Shown piece after piece: positions 1 through 5,576 of a stretch of DNA of 6,533 nucleotides (positions are counted from its first letter, which is position 1; each line of letters begins with the position of its first letter). The position numbers and the translations under genes were made by a program. The stretch is from the NCBI GenBank assembly GCA_964616395.1, contig CAZTUT010000155.1, positions 1 through 6,533 on the forward strand. The letters run 5' to 3'. The notes under the pieces were generated by a model. It ran no database searches and was not told the origin of the DNA. It worked only from the letters and a program-made list of their open reading frames with translations. The stretch comes from JALHMQ01 sp964616395. Its GTDB lineage: Bacteria; Pseudomonadota; Gammaproteobacteria; Burkholderiales; Burkholderiaceae_F.

Positions 1-809
1 CGATGCAGGCCTTCACCCACTGGACCAATCTGTCGGAGTGCACGTTCGTGCTGCCGCCCACCCCTGCGGGCGCGGCGGCGGGCGCCGACTACCGGGTGCG
101 CATCTTCTGCCCGGGGCGCGAGCTGCCGTTTGCCGGCCATCCGACGCTGGGCACCTGTCATGCCTGGCTCGGTGCCGGCGGTGTGCCACGCGCGGGCGAC
201 CGGGTGGTGCAGGAGTGCGGCGTGGGAATGGTCACGATCCGCCGCAGCACGGGCGAGACCGCTGGGGCCGACCAAGGCGGCGATCGGTTGGCCTTTGCCG
301 CGCCGCCATTGATCCGCAGCGGCCCGCTGGATGAGACTGACGTGGCGCTGATTGCGCGCGGCCTGGGTGTGGCGCGCGCCGACATCGTCGCGCACGCCTG
401 GTGCCATAACGGTCCGAACTGGCGCGGGGTGATGCTGCGCAGCGCCGAACAGGTCCTCGCCCTGAAGCCCGATGGCGCGGTACTGGCCGGGCTCGACGTG
501 GGTGTCGTGGGGCCGCGCGGCAAGGTCGGCGTGATCGGGGCGCAGGGCCGCGGTCAGGACACCGACTTCGAAGTGCGTGCCTTCTTCCCCGGCAATACCG
601 GCATGGTCGAAGATCCGGTGACCGGCAGCCTGAACGCCGCGCTGGCGCAGTGGCTGATCGGCGCCGGCATGGCGCGGCCGCGATATGTCGCCGCCCAGGG
701 CACGGCACTTGGCCGCGCCGGGCGGGTGTGGATCGAGCGCGATGACGACGGCACCGTCTGGGTCGGCGGCGCGTCGGTCACCTGTATACGGGGCAGCGTG
801 CAGCTCTGA
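1..809 (+). CDS. PhzF family isomerase/epimerase, 5' end outside the window
   Basis: C-terminal 268 residues of a PhzF-family protein (diaminopimelate-epimerase-like fold), an enolisable-substrate isomerase of unknown true substrate. The reading frame is open at the left edge. The first ATG in the window (position 3) encodes an internal Met just before the conserved NLSE segment, so it is not the start; about 35-40 N-terminal residues are missing. Visible marks: WTNLSECTFV, whose Glu (residue 12 of the visible part) matches the catalytic Glu of PhzF; RIFCPGRELPFAGHPTLGT (about 33-51); and EDPVTGSLNAALAQWL (from 203), the second-half signature, here SLN instead of the common SAH. A C-terminal QGTALGRAGRVWI follows. 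It ends with TGA at 807-809. No phenazine genes are nearby, so phenazine synthesis is not implied. Family assignment is secure; substrate is unknown. Confidence 0.9.
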   Translation, partial: MQAFTHWTNLSECTFVLPPTPAGAAAGADYRVRIFCPGRELPFAGHPTLGTCHAWLGAGGVPRAGDRVVQECGVGMVTIRRSTGETAGADQGGDRLAFAAPPLIRSGPLDETDVALIARGLGVARADIVAHAWCHNGPNWRGVMLRSAEQVLALKPDGAVLAGLDVGVVGPRGKVGVIGAQGRGQDTDFEVRAFFPGNTGMVEDPVTGSLNAALAQWLIGAGMARPRYVAAQGTALGRAGRVWIERDDDGTVWVGGASVTCIRGSVQL

Positions 810-1025
810 GTCCTGAAGGCCGGGGTGATCTTCTTCGTCGACGGCACATCCGCGTGCCGCTGACTCCTGTCGATACGGCCGCCGCCAGCTGGGCGGGTGC
901 TGGACGCTGCGCAGCATTTGCATGCCCCCGTTGGCGTTGCGCCCGGCCAAGCCGGCATGACTTGAGCACGATCAGATCGCGCCAGCGCGACCGCACTAGC
1001 CTGAAGCCGTTGAGGGGGGCGGGCG

Positions 1026-1673
1026 ATGAACACGTTGACCAAACTGGCACTCGGGCTGATCGGCCATAACCGGCCGCGGCCAGCCGAAGGCGACGGCAGT
1101 CCGTCGTTACCCATGCCGCCGCCGCGCCTCGACGGCGGCCTGCCCTTGATGCAAGCGCTGGCGCGCCGGCAGTCGCAGCGCGTCTTCTCGCCGGCGCCGC
1201 TCGACGAGGCCCTGCTGGCCGACCTGCTGTGGGCAGCCGCCGGCGTCAACCGCGCCGACCTTGGTGGCCGCACCGCGCCGAGTGCGATGAATGCGCAGGA
1301 GGTCGTGCTCTACGTGGCGATGCCGCACGGCCTGTACCGCTACGAACCATCAGCGCACGAACTGCGGCGCGTGGTCGCGAGGGACGTGCGCGGCGTCACC
1401 GGCTACCAGGACTTCGTCGACGAGGCGGCGCTCGACCTGATCTACGTGGCCGATCACAGCCGGATGGGGCTGGTGCCGGCCGCGCAACGCAGCGCCTACG
1501 CCTATGCGGCCGCCGGGGCGATGGCGCAGAACGTCTATCTCGCCTGCGCGTCGGCCGGGCTGGCGACGGTGGTGCGTGCCTGGTTCGACCGCGAGGCGCT
1601 GACCCGTGCGATGAACCTCGCCAGCGACGAGCAGTTGCTGCTGGCGCAGACGGTAGGCTGGCCGCGCGCCTGA
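1026..1673 (+). CDS. Nitroreductase family protein (SagB/ThcOx-like)
   Basis: A 215-residue FMN-dependent oxidoreductase of the nitroreductase superfamily, probably cytoplasmic and reducing nitro, quinone or similar acceptors with NAD(P)H; the substrate cannot be read from sequence. Visible features: a Pro-rich N-terminal tail (about 1-38); ALARRQSQRVFSPAPL (45-59), whose Arg residues match the FMN-phosphate-binding RRSxRxF motif; TAPSAMNAQEV (84-93), the TAPSaxNaQ element typical of the SagB/ThcOx subgroup; and AYAAAGAMAQNVYLACASAGL (about 159-179), the helix that packs at the dimer and cofactor site. The start is set by a purine-rich ribosome binding site (GAGGGGGG, 1012-1019) six bases before ATG 1026. 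It stands alone: 216 bp separate it from the PhzF gene, and the next downstream element begins only 4 bp after its stop. It has no twin-arginine or secretion signal. Confidence 0.87.
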   Translation: MNTLTKLALGLIGHNRPRPAEGDGSPSLPMPPPRLDGGLPLMQALARRQSQRVFSPAPLDEALLADLLWAAAGVNRADLGGRTAPSAMNAQEVVLYVAMPHGLYRYEPSAHELRRVVARDVRGVTGYQDFVDEAALDLIYVADHSRMGLVPAAQRSAYAYAAAGAMAQNVYLACASAGLATVVRAWFDREALTRAMNLASDEQLLLAQTVGWPRA

Positions 1674-1676
1674 GCC

Positions 1677-1706
1677 GCAACTTGACACGCCGTCGCGCCT
1701 CCCGCC
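1677..1706 (+). repeat. 30-bp direct repeat, copy 1 (promoter-like)
   Basis: Exact 30-of-30 match to 3308-3337. It contains TTGACA at 1682-1687. Similarity to the second copy continues at a lower level to 1750 (32 of 44 bases by my ungapped count). In copy 2 that flank encodes the first residues of the histidine kinase; here ATG 1717 would give MTDAAASPHRH, resembling the kinase's MIDRASSPRRH, but the frame dies at a TGA near 1822-1824. It starts 4 bp after the nitroreductase stop. Confidence 0.9.
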
Positions 1707-1742
1707 TAGAGCAGCGATGACGGACGCTGCTGCTTCGCCGCA

Positions 1743-2048
1743 CCGCCACCGCTGCGCTTCACCACGCTCGAACTGCGGCCCGCCTCGCGCGAGGTGCGGC
1801 TCGACGGCTCCGCCGTCGAACTGACCACCGCCGAGCACGAACTGCTGCTGTTGCTCGCGCAGCGCGCTGGCATCGTGGTGTCGCGCGACGACATCATGCA
1901 GGGGCTGCGCGGGCTGCAGTTCGACGGCCTCGATCGTGCGATCGACGCCCGCATCTCGCGCCTTCGGCGCAAGCTCGGCGACGACGCCGACACCCCGACC
2001 CGCATCAACACGGTGCGCGGCAAGGGCGATCTGTTCGCGCGCGACTGA
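1743..2048 (+). pseudogene. Response regulator remnant: winged-helix domain only (RstA/OmpR type)
   Basis: The open frame from 1710 onward encodes, from about 1743, PPPLRFTTLEL followed by the whole OmpR/PhoB-type winged-helix effector domain: LTTAEHELLLLLAQRAG, then the recognition helix FDGLDRAIDARISRLRRKLGDD and the wing TRINTVRGKGDLFARD, ending at TGA 2046-2048. The receiver domain (about 120 residues with the phosphoacceptor Asp) is absent. A TAG at 1707-1709 closes the frame upstream. The only usual start codon is GTG 1794, which would remove the first beta strands of the domain and has no convincing ribosome binding site. ATG 1717 lies in another frame. In relatives the wing usually reads GKGYLF; here Tyr is replaced by Asp. 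I read it as a broken regulator, most likely the former partner of the kinase at 3348. A receiver-less DNA-binding protein is the alternative if a base has been misread near 1740. Confidence 0.8.
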
Positions 2049-2054
2049 CGCGGC
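2042..2054 (+). repeat. 13-bp direct repeat, left copy, at the regulator stop codon
   Basis: CGACTGACGCGGC covers the last codon and stop of the regulator remnant and matches 3277-3289 (CGACTGACGTGGC) at 12 of 13 bases. The pair brackets the HTH/membrane gene unit. It could be an insertion-site duplication or a leftover of a second regulator 3' end. Confidence 0.5.
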
Positions 2055-2279
2055 GAGCGCTTGCCGGGTCTCGGTGCGTCAACCTTCGACGTAGCGCGTT
2101 TGCGTGCTCGTATTGGCCGCCCATCCCGATCACGCGCCAATCTTGTCTCAGCGGCGCAAACGTTGGTGTGTCGCGTCACGCGCGAGGGCACGGCACTTTC
2201 GCTTGCGACCGTTGAGCGCGGGTTGCCCTCGTCTGGTCATCAACACGACCTCGACCAATTTATCTGCCAGCCTATACGT

Positions 2280-2307
2280 TTAACAAAAAAAGGATTACGA
2301 TTATCGT
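2280..2307 (+). promoter_or_regulatory. Putative promoter of the HTH/membrane protein unit
   Basis: TTAACA (2280-2285) is followed after 16 bp by TATCGT (2302-2307), a plausible sigma-70 pair in an AT-rich island (about 2258-2315) that stands out from the GC-rich surroundings. The -10 lies inside the palindrome at 2294-2310, so binding there would block initiation. The predicted transcript starts about 48 bases before the regulator ATG. The 2049-2260 stretch before it has no gene that I recognise. Confidence 0.45.
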
Positions 2308-2310
2308 AAT
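2294..2310 (+). promoter_or_regulatory. Perfect 17-bp palindromic operator candidate
   Basis: ATTACGAT-T-ATCGTAAT has 8-bp arms with a single central base and no mismatch. It lies 51 bp before the ATG of a small HTH regulator and overlaps the predicted -10. Small Cro/C1-type dimers commonly bind such sites and repress their own operon, so autoregulation is the natural inference. Confidence 0.65.
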
Positions 2311-2361
2311 TTCTGAGTCCTCGATGCCCTTCCCCTCTGCTGAGCCAACCGCCAATCCGAG

Positions 2362-2589
2362 ATGAGCATTCGCATCAACCTCGACATCCAACTAGCCCGC
2401 AAGAAGATGTCTCTGACCGAGTTATCCCAGCGGGTGGGCGTTTCGATGACCAACCTGTCGCTACTGAAGACTGGAAAGGTCAGGGCGATCCGCTTCAGCA
2501 CCCTCGAAGCCATCTGCGCGGCCTTGGACTGCCAGCCTGGCGACCTGCTCGAACACGTCCAAGACGACACTCAAGGAGATCCACGATGA
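2362..2589 (+). CDS. Small HTH_26 (Cro/C1, YozG-like) transcriptional regulator
   Basis: A 75-residue DNA-binding protein that is essentially one helix-turn-helix domain. The HTH runs from about residue 17 to 38 (SLTELSQRVGVSMTNLSLLKTGK), followed by the family signature VRAIRFSTLEAICAALDCQPGDLLEHV (about 40-66). In known HTH_26 proteins this FSTLExICxxLdCqPGDLLEy block marks the YozG-like group, often encoded beside small membrane proteins. The start at ATG 2362 keeps the domain intact. It has only a weak GAG before it, but it overlaps the stop of a possible 13-codon upstream frame (ATGA at 2362-2365), so coupling is possible. Its own 3' end overlaps the next gene by ATGA. It probably binds the palindrome at 2294-2310. 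Base composition is visibly less GC-rich than in neighbouring genes. Confidence 0.85.
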   Translation: MSIRINLDIQLARKKMSLTELSQRVGVSMTNLSLLKTGKVRAIRFSTLEAICAALDCQPGDLLEHVQDDTQGDPR

Positions 2590-3194
2590 AACGCCACGAC
2601 GCTTTTCCGGGCTACATCGCCATCGCCCTGGCGCTGCTGTTCCCCACTTACTGGGTGCCGACGCTGTCGATTGGCGCGGCGACGTTTGCCGAGGCCTATC
2701 GCGCCGATGTCATGCGCCTGAGCGCCATGGACCTGCTGTTCGTCCTGATCGGCGCGATGGAAATTTATGTCTACCTCAGCCTGCGCAGGATCTTCCAGGA
2801 GCGGGTTCACGGCAGCTTGCCCGCGCTGCTATTGCTGCTGATGGCAATCGTCGTCGGCATCTTCCATGCCACGACGCTGTTTGACGTGGTGTTTGCCATT
2901 GGCCCGACGCTGGCAGAGGCCACGCGGGAGGGCTTGGTATGGTCGAGCGTCGTGGTGACGATTGCTGGACTGTTTGTCTATTCCGTCCTCGGTTTGGTCT
3001 TGTCGACGGTCTTGTTGCTGAGAAGGGCCGAATTGCCTGGTCTGCTGAAGCTTTTCGCTGGGCTGCTCATGGTGGCCTGTCTGATGCAACTGACCGTCGT
3101 TCTTGGTCTGTTCAACGTCATCCTGTTTCCTGTGATCCTGCTGGTGCTGGCGGTGTACTTCATCCGCGGCGGTTACGAGGTCGAGGTGGTGTAG
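2586..3194 (+). CDS. Six-helix membrane protein co-transcribed with the HTH regulator (possibly DUF2975-like)
   Basis: A 202-residue inner-membrane protein of unknown function. Hydrophobic segments lie near residues 8-28, 46-66, 79-105, 118-145, 152-174 and 175-193, separated by short loops with positive charge (LRRIFQERVHG at 66-76 and LLRRAE at 144-149). It ends in a short polar tail, RGGYEVEVV. It has no signal peptide cleavage site and no catalytic motif that I recognise. The start is firm: AAGGAG at 2573-2578 sits seven bases before ATG 2586, and that ATG overlaps the regulator's TGA (ATGA), a classic coupled pair. Membrane proteins paired with YozG-like regulators are often DUF2975, but those commonly have about four helices, so the family call is tentative. 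The unit is probably a regulator plus its sensing or effector membrane partner; that role is inference from pairing alone. Confidence 0.8.
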   Translation: MKRHDAFPGYIAIALALLFPTYWVPTLSIGAATFAEAYRADVMRLSAMDLLFVLIGAMEIYVYLSLRRIFQERVHGSLPALLLLLMAIVVGIFHATTLFDVVFAIGPTLAEATREGLVWSSVVVTIAGLFVYSVLGLVLSTVLLLRRAELPGLLKLFAGLLMVACLMQLTVVLGLFNVILFPVILLVLAVYFIRGGYEVEVV

Positions 3195-3216
3195 TCGGCA
3201 ACCAGCGGACGAGGGT

Positions 3217-3232
3217 CTGATCGCAAGATCAG
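3217..3232 (+). terminator. Small hairpin after the membrane protein gene
   Basis: CTGATC-GCAA-GATCAG forms a perfect 6-bp stem with a GNRA-type tetraloop, 22 bp after the stop at 3194. No T-run follows, so it is a weak terminator at best and may simply stabilise the mRNA 3' end. Confidence 0.3.
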
Positions 3233-3276
3233 GACTGTATTGGGAACGGGTCCATATCCTTGAATGACGCGCCCCT

Positions 3277-3289
3277 CGACTGACGTGGC
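3277..3289 (+). repeat. 13-bp direct repeat, right copy
   Basis: CGACTGACGTGGC matches 2042-2054 with one difference and lies 18 bp before the second copy of the 30-bp repeat. In register with the regulator's end it would read Leu-Asp-stop, compared with Arg-Asp-stop at the left copy. Confidence 0.5.
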
Positions 3290-3307
3290 CGGCTGCGCGC
3301 GAGGAGT

Positions 3308-3337
3308 GCAACTTGACACGCCGTCGCGCCTCCCGCC
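3308..3337 (+). repeat. 30-bp direct repeat, copy 2 (kinase leader)
   Basis: Identical to 1677-1706, with TTGACA at 3313-3318. At 17-bp spacing it is followed by CCCAAT (3336-3341), a poor -10; the kinase ATG is at 3348, where transcription would be expected to begin. No ribosome binding site separates the repeat from the ATG. Confidence 0.9.
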
Positions 3338-3347
3338 CAATGCGACG

Positions 3348-4736
3348 ATGATCGACCGCGCTTCTTCGCCGCGCCGCCACCTGCCACTGATGCGCCTGGC
3401 CGCCGGCCTCGGGCTGGCGGTGCTCACGCTGCTCGTGCTGGTGCAGGCGCTGGTCACGCTGGCGGTCGATCAGGTCACTGACGATTACCTGCGCCGCTTC
3501 ATGGGCGGCACGGTCGAGATGCTGGTGCACGAGCTGGCGCCGCTCGACGCCGCGACGCGCGCGCAGCGCGTGCGCGAGCTCGACGAGCGATTTGCCTATC
3601 CGGTCGTGCTGCTCGATGGCGCCGGTCTGCAGTCGCTCGATGCCGCGGCGCGCGAGCAGCTGGCGCGCGGTGAACTCGTGGTGCGCGGCTTCAACCGCAA
3701 GGTGCTGGCGCCGCTTCCCGGCGAAGGCGGCCAGGTGCTGGAGCTCGGACCGCTCGATCCCGACTGGAATCCGGAGCACCGGCTCAACCTGCCGCGTGCG
3801 TTGTGGCTGCAGCTGGCGGCGGCGCTCGCGCTGGCCGTCGCGGTGGGGCTGCTGGCCTGGTGGCTGCTGCGGCCGGCGTGGCGCGACCTGCGCGCGCTGC
3901 AGCGCGCCGCCGATGCGCTGTCGGCGGGCCGCTTCGACGCGCCGATGCCGGCGCTGCGCAGCCGCCTGTTCGCGCCGCTCGGCCGCGGCATGCGTGCCAC
4001 GCTGGAGCGGCTCGCTGGCGCGCTCGCTGCGCAGCGCGAACTGACCGGCGCCGTGTCGCACGAGTTACGCACGCCGCTGGCACGGCTGCGTTTCGGCATC
4101 GATGCGCTGGTCGACGAGGACGACCGCGCCGCACGCGAACGCGGGGTGGCCGCCTGCGAGCGCGACATCGAGGAACTCGATGCGCTGATCGACGCCAGCC
4201 TGACGCTGGCGCGGCTCGACATGGGCGCGCTGCGCGCCGCGCCGCAGGCGGGCGACCTCGCCGCGCTGCTGGCGCAGGAGGCGGCCGGCTTTTCGCCGCT
4301 GCTCGATCGCAAGGCGCTGGCCACCGACCTGAAGGTACCGGAAGCGGTGCCGTTCGATGCGCGGCTGCTGCCCTACGCCGTGCGCAACGGCCTGCGCAAC
4401 GCCGCGCGCCATGCGCGCGAGCGCATCGTGCTGTGCGCGTGGATCGAGCCGGCGACGTCCGAGCTGCCTGCGCAGGCCTGCGTCGCCGTCGACGATGACG
4501 GCCCCGGCGTGCCTGCCGATCAGCGCGAGGCCGTGTTCGCTCCGTTCAAGCGGCTCGAAGAGAAGTCCGCACGCGCTGGCCGCGGCTACGGGCTGGGCCT
4601 GGCGATCGTGCGGCGCGTGGCCGAGGCGCACGGCGGCCGCGCGCTGATGGAAGCGTCGCCGCTCGGCGGCGCGCGGTTGCGGATCTGCTGGCCAGCCCAT
4701 CCCGCCGAGACGCCCAGTGGCGCGGATCACCCATGA
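3348..4736 (+). CDS. Sensor histidine kinase, RstB/EnvZ-like
   Basis: A complete 462-residue membrane sensor kinase. TM1 is about residues 17-38 (after a basic SPRRHLPLMR start); a periplasmic sensor region covers 39-150; TM2 is about 152-175 (LWLQLAAALALAVAVGLLAW); HAMP is about 176-228. The dimerisation/phosphoacceptor helix contains SHELRTPLAR with His238, the autophosphorylated residue. The ATPase domain has its N box with Asn347 and Asn351 (NGLRNAARHA), G1 at 381-389 (VDDDGPGVP), and G2 at 411-418 (GRGYGLGL). All catalytic motifs are intact. The frame is open upstream to ATG 3264, but that 28-residue extension would be encoded largely by the 30-bp repeat, so ATG 3348 is preferred. No ribosome binding site is evident there. 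The partner regulator is missing downstream; only the winged-helix remnant at 1743-2048 exists upstream, so the kinase is an orphan within this window. It is convergent with the glycine-zipper gene. Confidence 0.92.
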   Translation: MIDRASSPRRHLPLMRLAAGLGLAVLTLLVLVQALVTLAVDQVTDDYLRRFMGGTVEMLVHELAPLDAATRAQRVRELDERFAYPVVLLDGAGLQSLDAAAREQLARGELVVRGFNRKVLAPLPGEGGQVLELGPLDPDWNPEHRLNLPRALWLQLAAALALAVAVGLLAWWLLRPAWRDLRALQRAADALSAGRFDAPMPALRSRLFAPLGRGMRATLERLAGALAAQRELTGAVSHELRTPLARLRFGIDALVDEDDRAARERGVAACERDIEELDALIDASLTLARLDMGALRAAPQAGDLAALLAQEAAGFSPLLDRKALATDLKVPEAVPFDARLLPYAVRNGLRNAARHARERIVLCAWIEPATSELPAQACVAVDDDGPGVPADQREAVFAPFKRLEEKSARAGRGYGLGLAIVRRVAEAHGGRALMEASPLGGARLRICWPAHPAETPSGADHP

Positions 4737-4771
4737 AGAAAACGGGCGGCGCTCCGAGGAGACGCCGCCCG
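4737..4771 (-). terminator. Rho-independent terminator of the glycine-zipper gene
   Basis: CGGGCGGCG (4743-4751) pairs perfectly with CGCCGCCCG (4763-4771) around an 11-base loop. Read on the - strand the stem is followed by TTTTCTTC, the required U-rich tail, which ends at the kinase stop codon. On the + strand no T-run follows, so it acts mainly on the leftward transcript. Confidence 0.8.
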
Positions 4772-4796
4772 CCGTCCGGGGGAAGTTTCCAGGGCC

Positions 4797-5351
4797 TTAC
4801 ATCATCTGCACGGTGTGCGAGGTGTTCACGCGCAGCCAGGCGCCGGGGTTCTGCGGCAGATTCACGCTGTACTCGCGGCCTTCCCACTCGTAGCGCACGT
4901 GGTAGTCGCGCACCTGCTCGCGCACCATGCTGACCGGCTGGCACACCTGCACGACCTTGCTGGTGGTGGTGGGCTGCTCGCCGTAGTTGCGGGCGACCTG
5001 CGCACCGAGCGCGGCGCCGGTGGCGGTGGCGATGGTCTTGCCGGTGCCCTTGCCAATCGCCGAGCCGGCCACGCCGCCGATCACCGAGCCGACCAGCACG
5101 CCGCCCAGGTTGCTCGAGCCTTGCGTGGTCACCTGCTGCACCTGTTCGCTGCACTGCTGGCGCGTTTCGACGAACCGCTCGATGTTCGGCGTGGCCGAGA
5201 TCACGCGGGCCATCGGCGCCTGGTACGCCGAGCTGCTGGCGCGCTCGATCACACGCACTTCATCGGCCATCGCGGCGGTGCTGCCCAGCACCAGGGTGGT
5301 GGCCAGCGCGGCGGCGGCCAGGGCAGGAAGGTTGACGTTGAGCTTGTTCAT
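4797..5351 (-). CDS. Secreted glycine-zipper 2TM-domain envelope protein
   Basis: A 184-residue exported protein with a signal peptide (1-29: MNKLNVNL, hydrophobic Ala/Leu core, cleavage probably AMA|DE). There is no lipobox Cys, so it is not a lipoprotein of the SlyB/17-kDa type. The core NLGGVLVGSVIGGVAGSAIGKG followed by ATGAALGAQVARNYG (81-124) has the small-residue GxxxG spacing of glycine-zipper (Rick_17kDa_Anti-like) domains, known in outer-membrane and envelope-stress proteins. Cys67 and Cys137 flank the zipper and could form a disulphide in the periplasm. The C-terminal part, YHVRYEWEGREYSVNLPQNP (150-169), is a conserved tail in related proteins. Start: ATG at 5351-5349 with AGGAGA just upstream on the - strand; the same frame is open further upstream, but without signal peptide logic. 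The gene is probably monocistronic, with its own terminator at 4737-4771. Confidence 0.87.
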   Translation of the reverse strand: MNKLNVNLPALAAAALATTLVLGSTAAMADEVRVIERASSSAYQAPMARVISATPNIERFVETRQQCSEQVQQVTTQGSSNLGGVLVGSVIGGVAGSAIGKGTGKTIATATGAALGAQVARNYGEQPTTTSKVVQVCQPVSMVREQVRDYHVRYEWEGREYSVNLPQNPGAWLRVNTSHTVQMM

Positions 5352-5405
5352 TTGAGTCTCCTGTGAGGTGAGATTGCTTGGATGCGTTGCGTTTCGACAG
5401 GAGGC

Positions 5406-5434
5406 ATTGTGGGCAGCGCGAGCGCGGCTGTAAG
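5406..5434 (-). promoter_or_regulatory. Putative promoter of the glycine-zipper gene
   Basis: Read on the - strand, CTTACA (5434-5429) and CACAAT (5411-5406) are separated by 17 bp, each with 4 of 6 matches to sigma-70 consensus. This leaves a leader of about 50 bases before ATG 5351. It is a weak match, which would fit a need for an activator at the tandem repeat just upstream. Confidence 0.35.
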
Positions 5435-5452
5435 TAGGCGTTCGGTGGGCCT

Positions 5453-5470
5453 TGTGTGACGGTGTGTGAC
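5453..5470 (-). promoter_or_regulatory. Tandem GTCACACA direct repeat, 10-bp period
   Basis: On the - strand the sequence reads GTCACACA-CC-GTCACACA, two exact octamers one helical turn apart, about 20-35 bp upstream of the putative -35. OmpR/CpxR/PhoB-type regulators bind direct half-sites with 10-11 bp spacing, so this is a candidate activator site. Which regulator binds is unknown. Confidence 0.45.
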
Positions 5471-5509
5471 AGCGCTGGCAGCCCACGGATGGCCGGACGC
5501 GGCTGAAAT

Positions 5510-5539
5510 GCACCGGGGCCGCGATTGCGGCCCCGGTGC
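5510..5539 (-). terminator. Strong terminator hairpin after the dienelactone hydrolase gene
   Basis: GCACCGGGGCCGC (5510-5522) and GCGGCCCCGGTGC (5527-5539) form a perfect 13-bp stem with a 4-base loop, 37 bp past the hydrolase stop. On the - strand it is followed by ATTTC, a short U-tract. The sequence from here to the glycine-zipper promoter contains no gene. Confidence 0.8.
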
Positions 5540-5576
5540 GTGCAGGTCGGGCGGGCGGAAACGGCCCGTCCCTGCC

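Noticed and set aside
854..1069. Small + strand frame in the gap before the nitroreductase gene
   Set aside because: It overlaps the nitroreductase start in another frame, has no ribosome binding site and no recognisable composition; I see nothing else in 810-1011.
2097..2162. Integron attC site
   Set aside because: The arms do not fit the RYYYAAC and GTTRRRY core pattern and no integrase or cassette array is present.
2061..2309. + strand frame of 82 codons between the regulator remnant and the HTH gene
   Set aside because: No ATG start, no ribosome binding site, no recognisable domain, and it runs into the promoter and operator of the next gene.
3264..3347. N-terminal extension of the kinase from ATG 3264
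   Set aside because: Most of it would be translated from the 30-bp repeat, which is non-coding at its other copy, and the residues add nothing kinase-like before TM1.
2829..4061. Long - strand open frame (410 codons) opposite the membrane protein and kinase genes
   Set aside because: It lies opposite two well-supported genes, is Arg/Gln/His-rich with no recognisable domain, and crosses their intergenic gap; a GC-rich antisense shadow.
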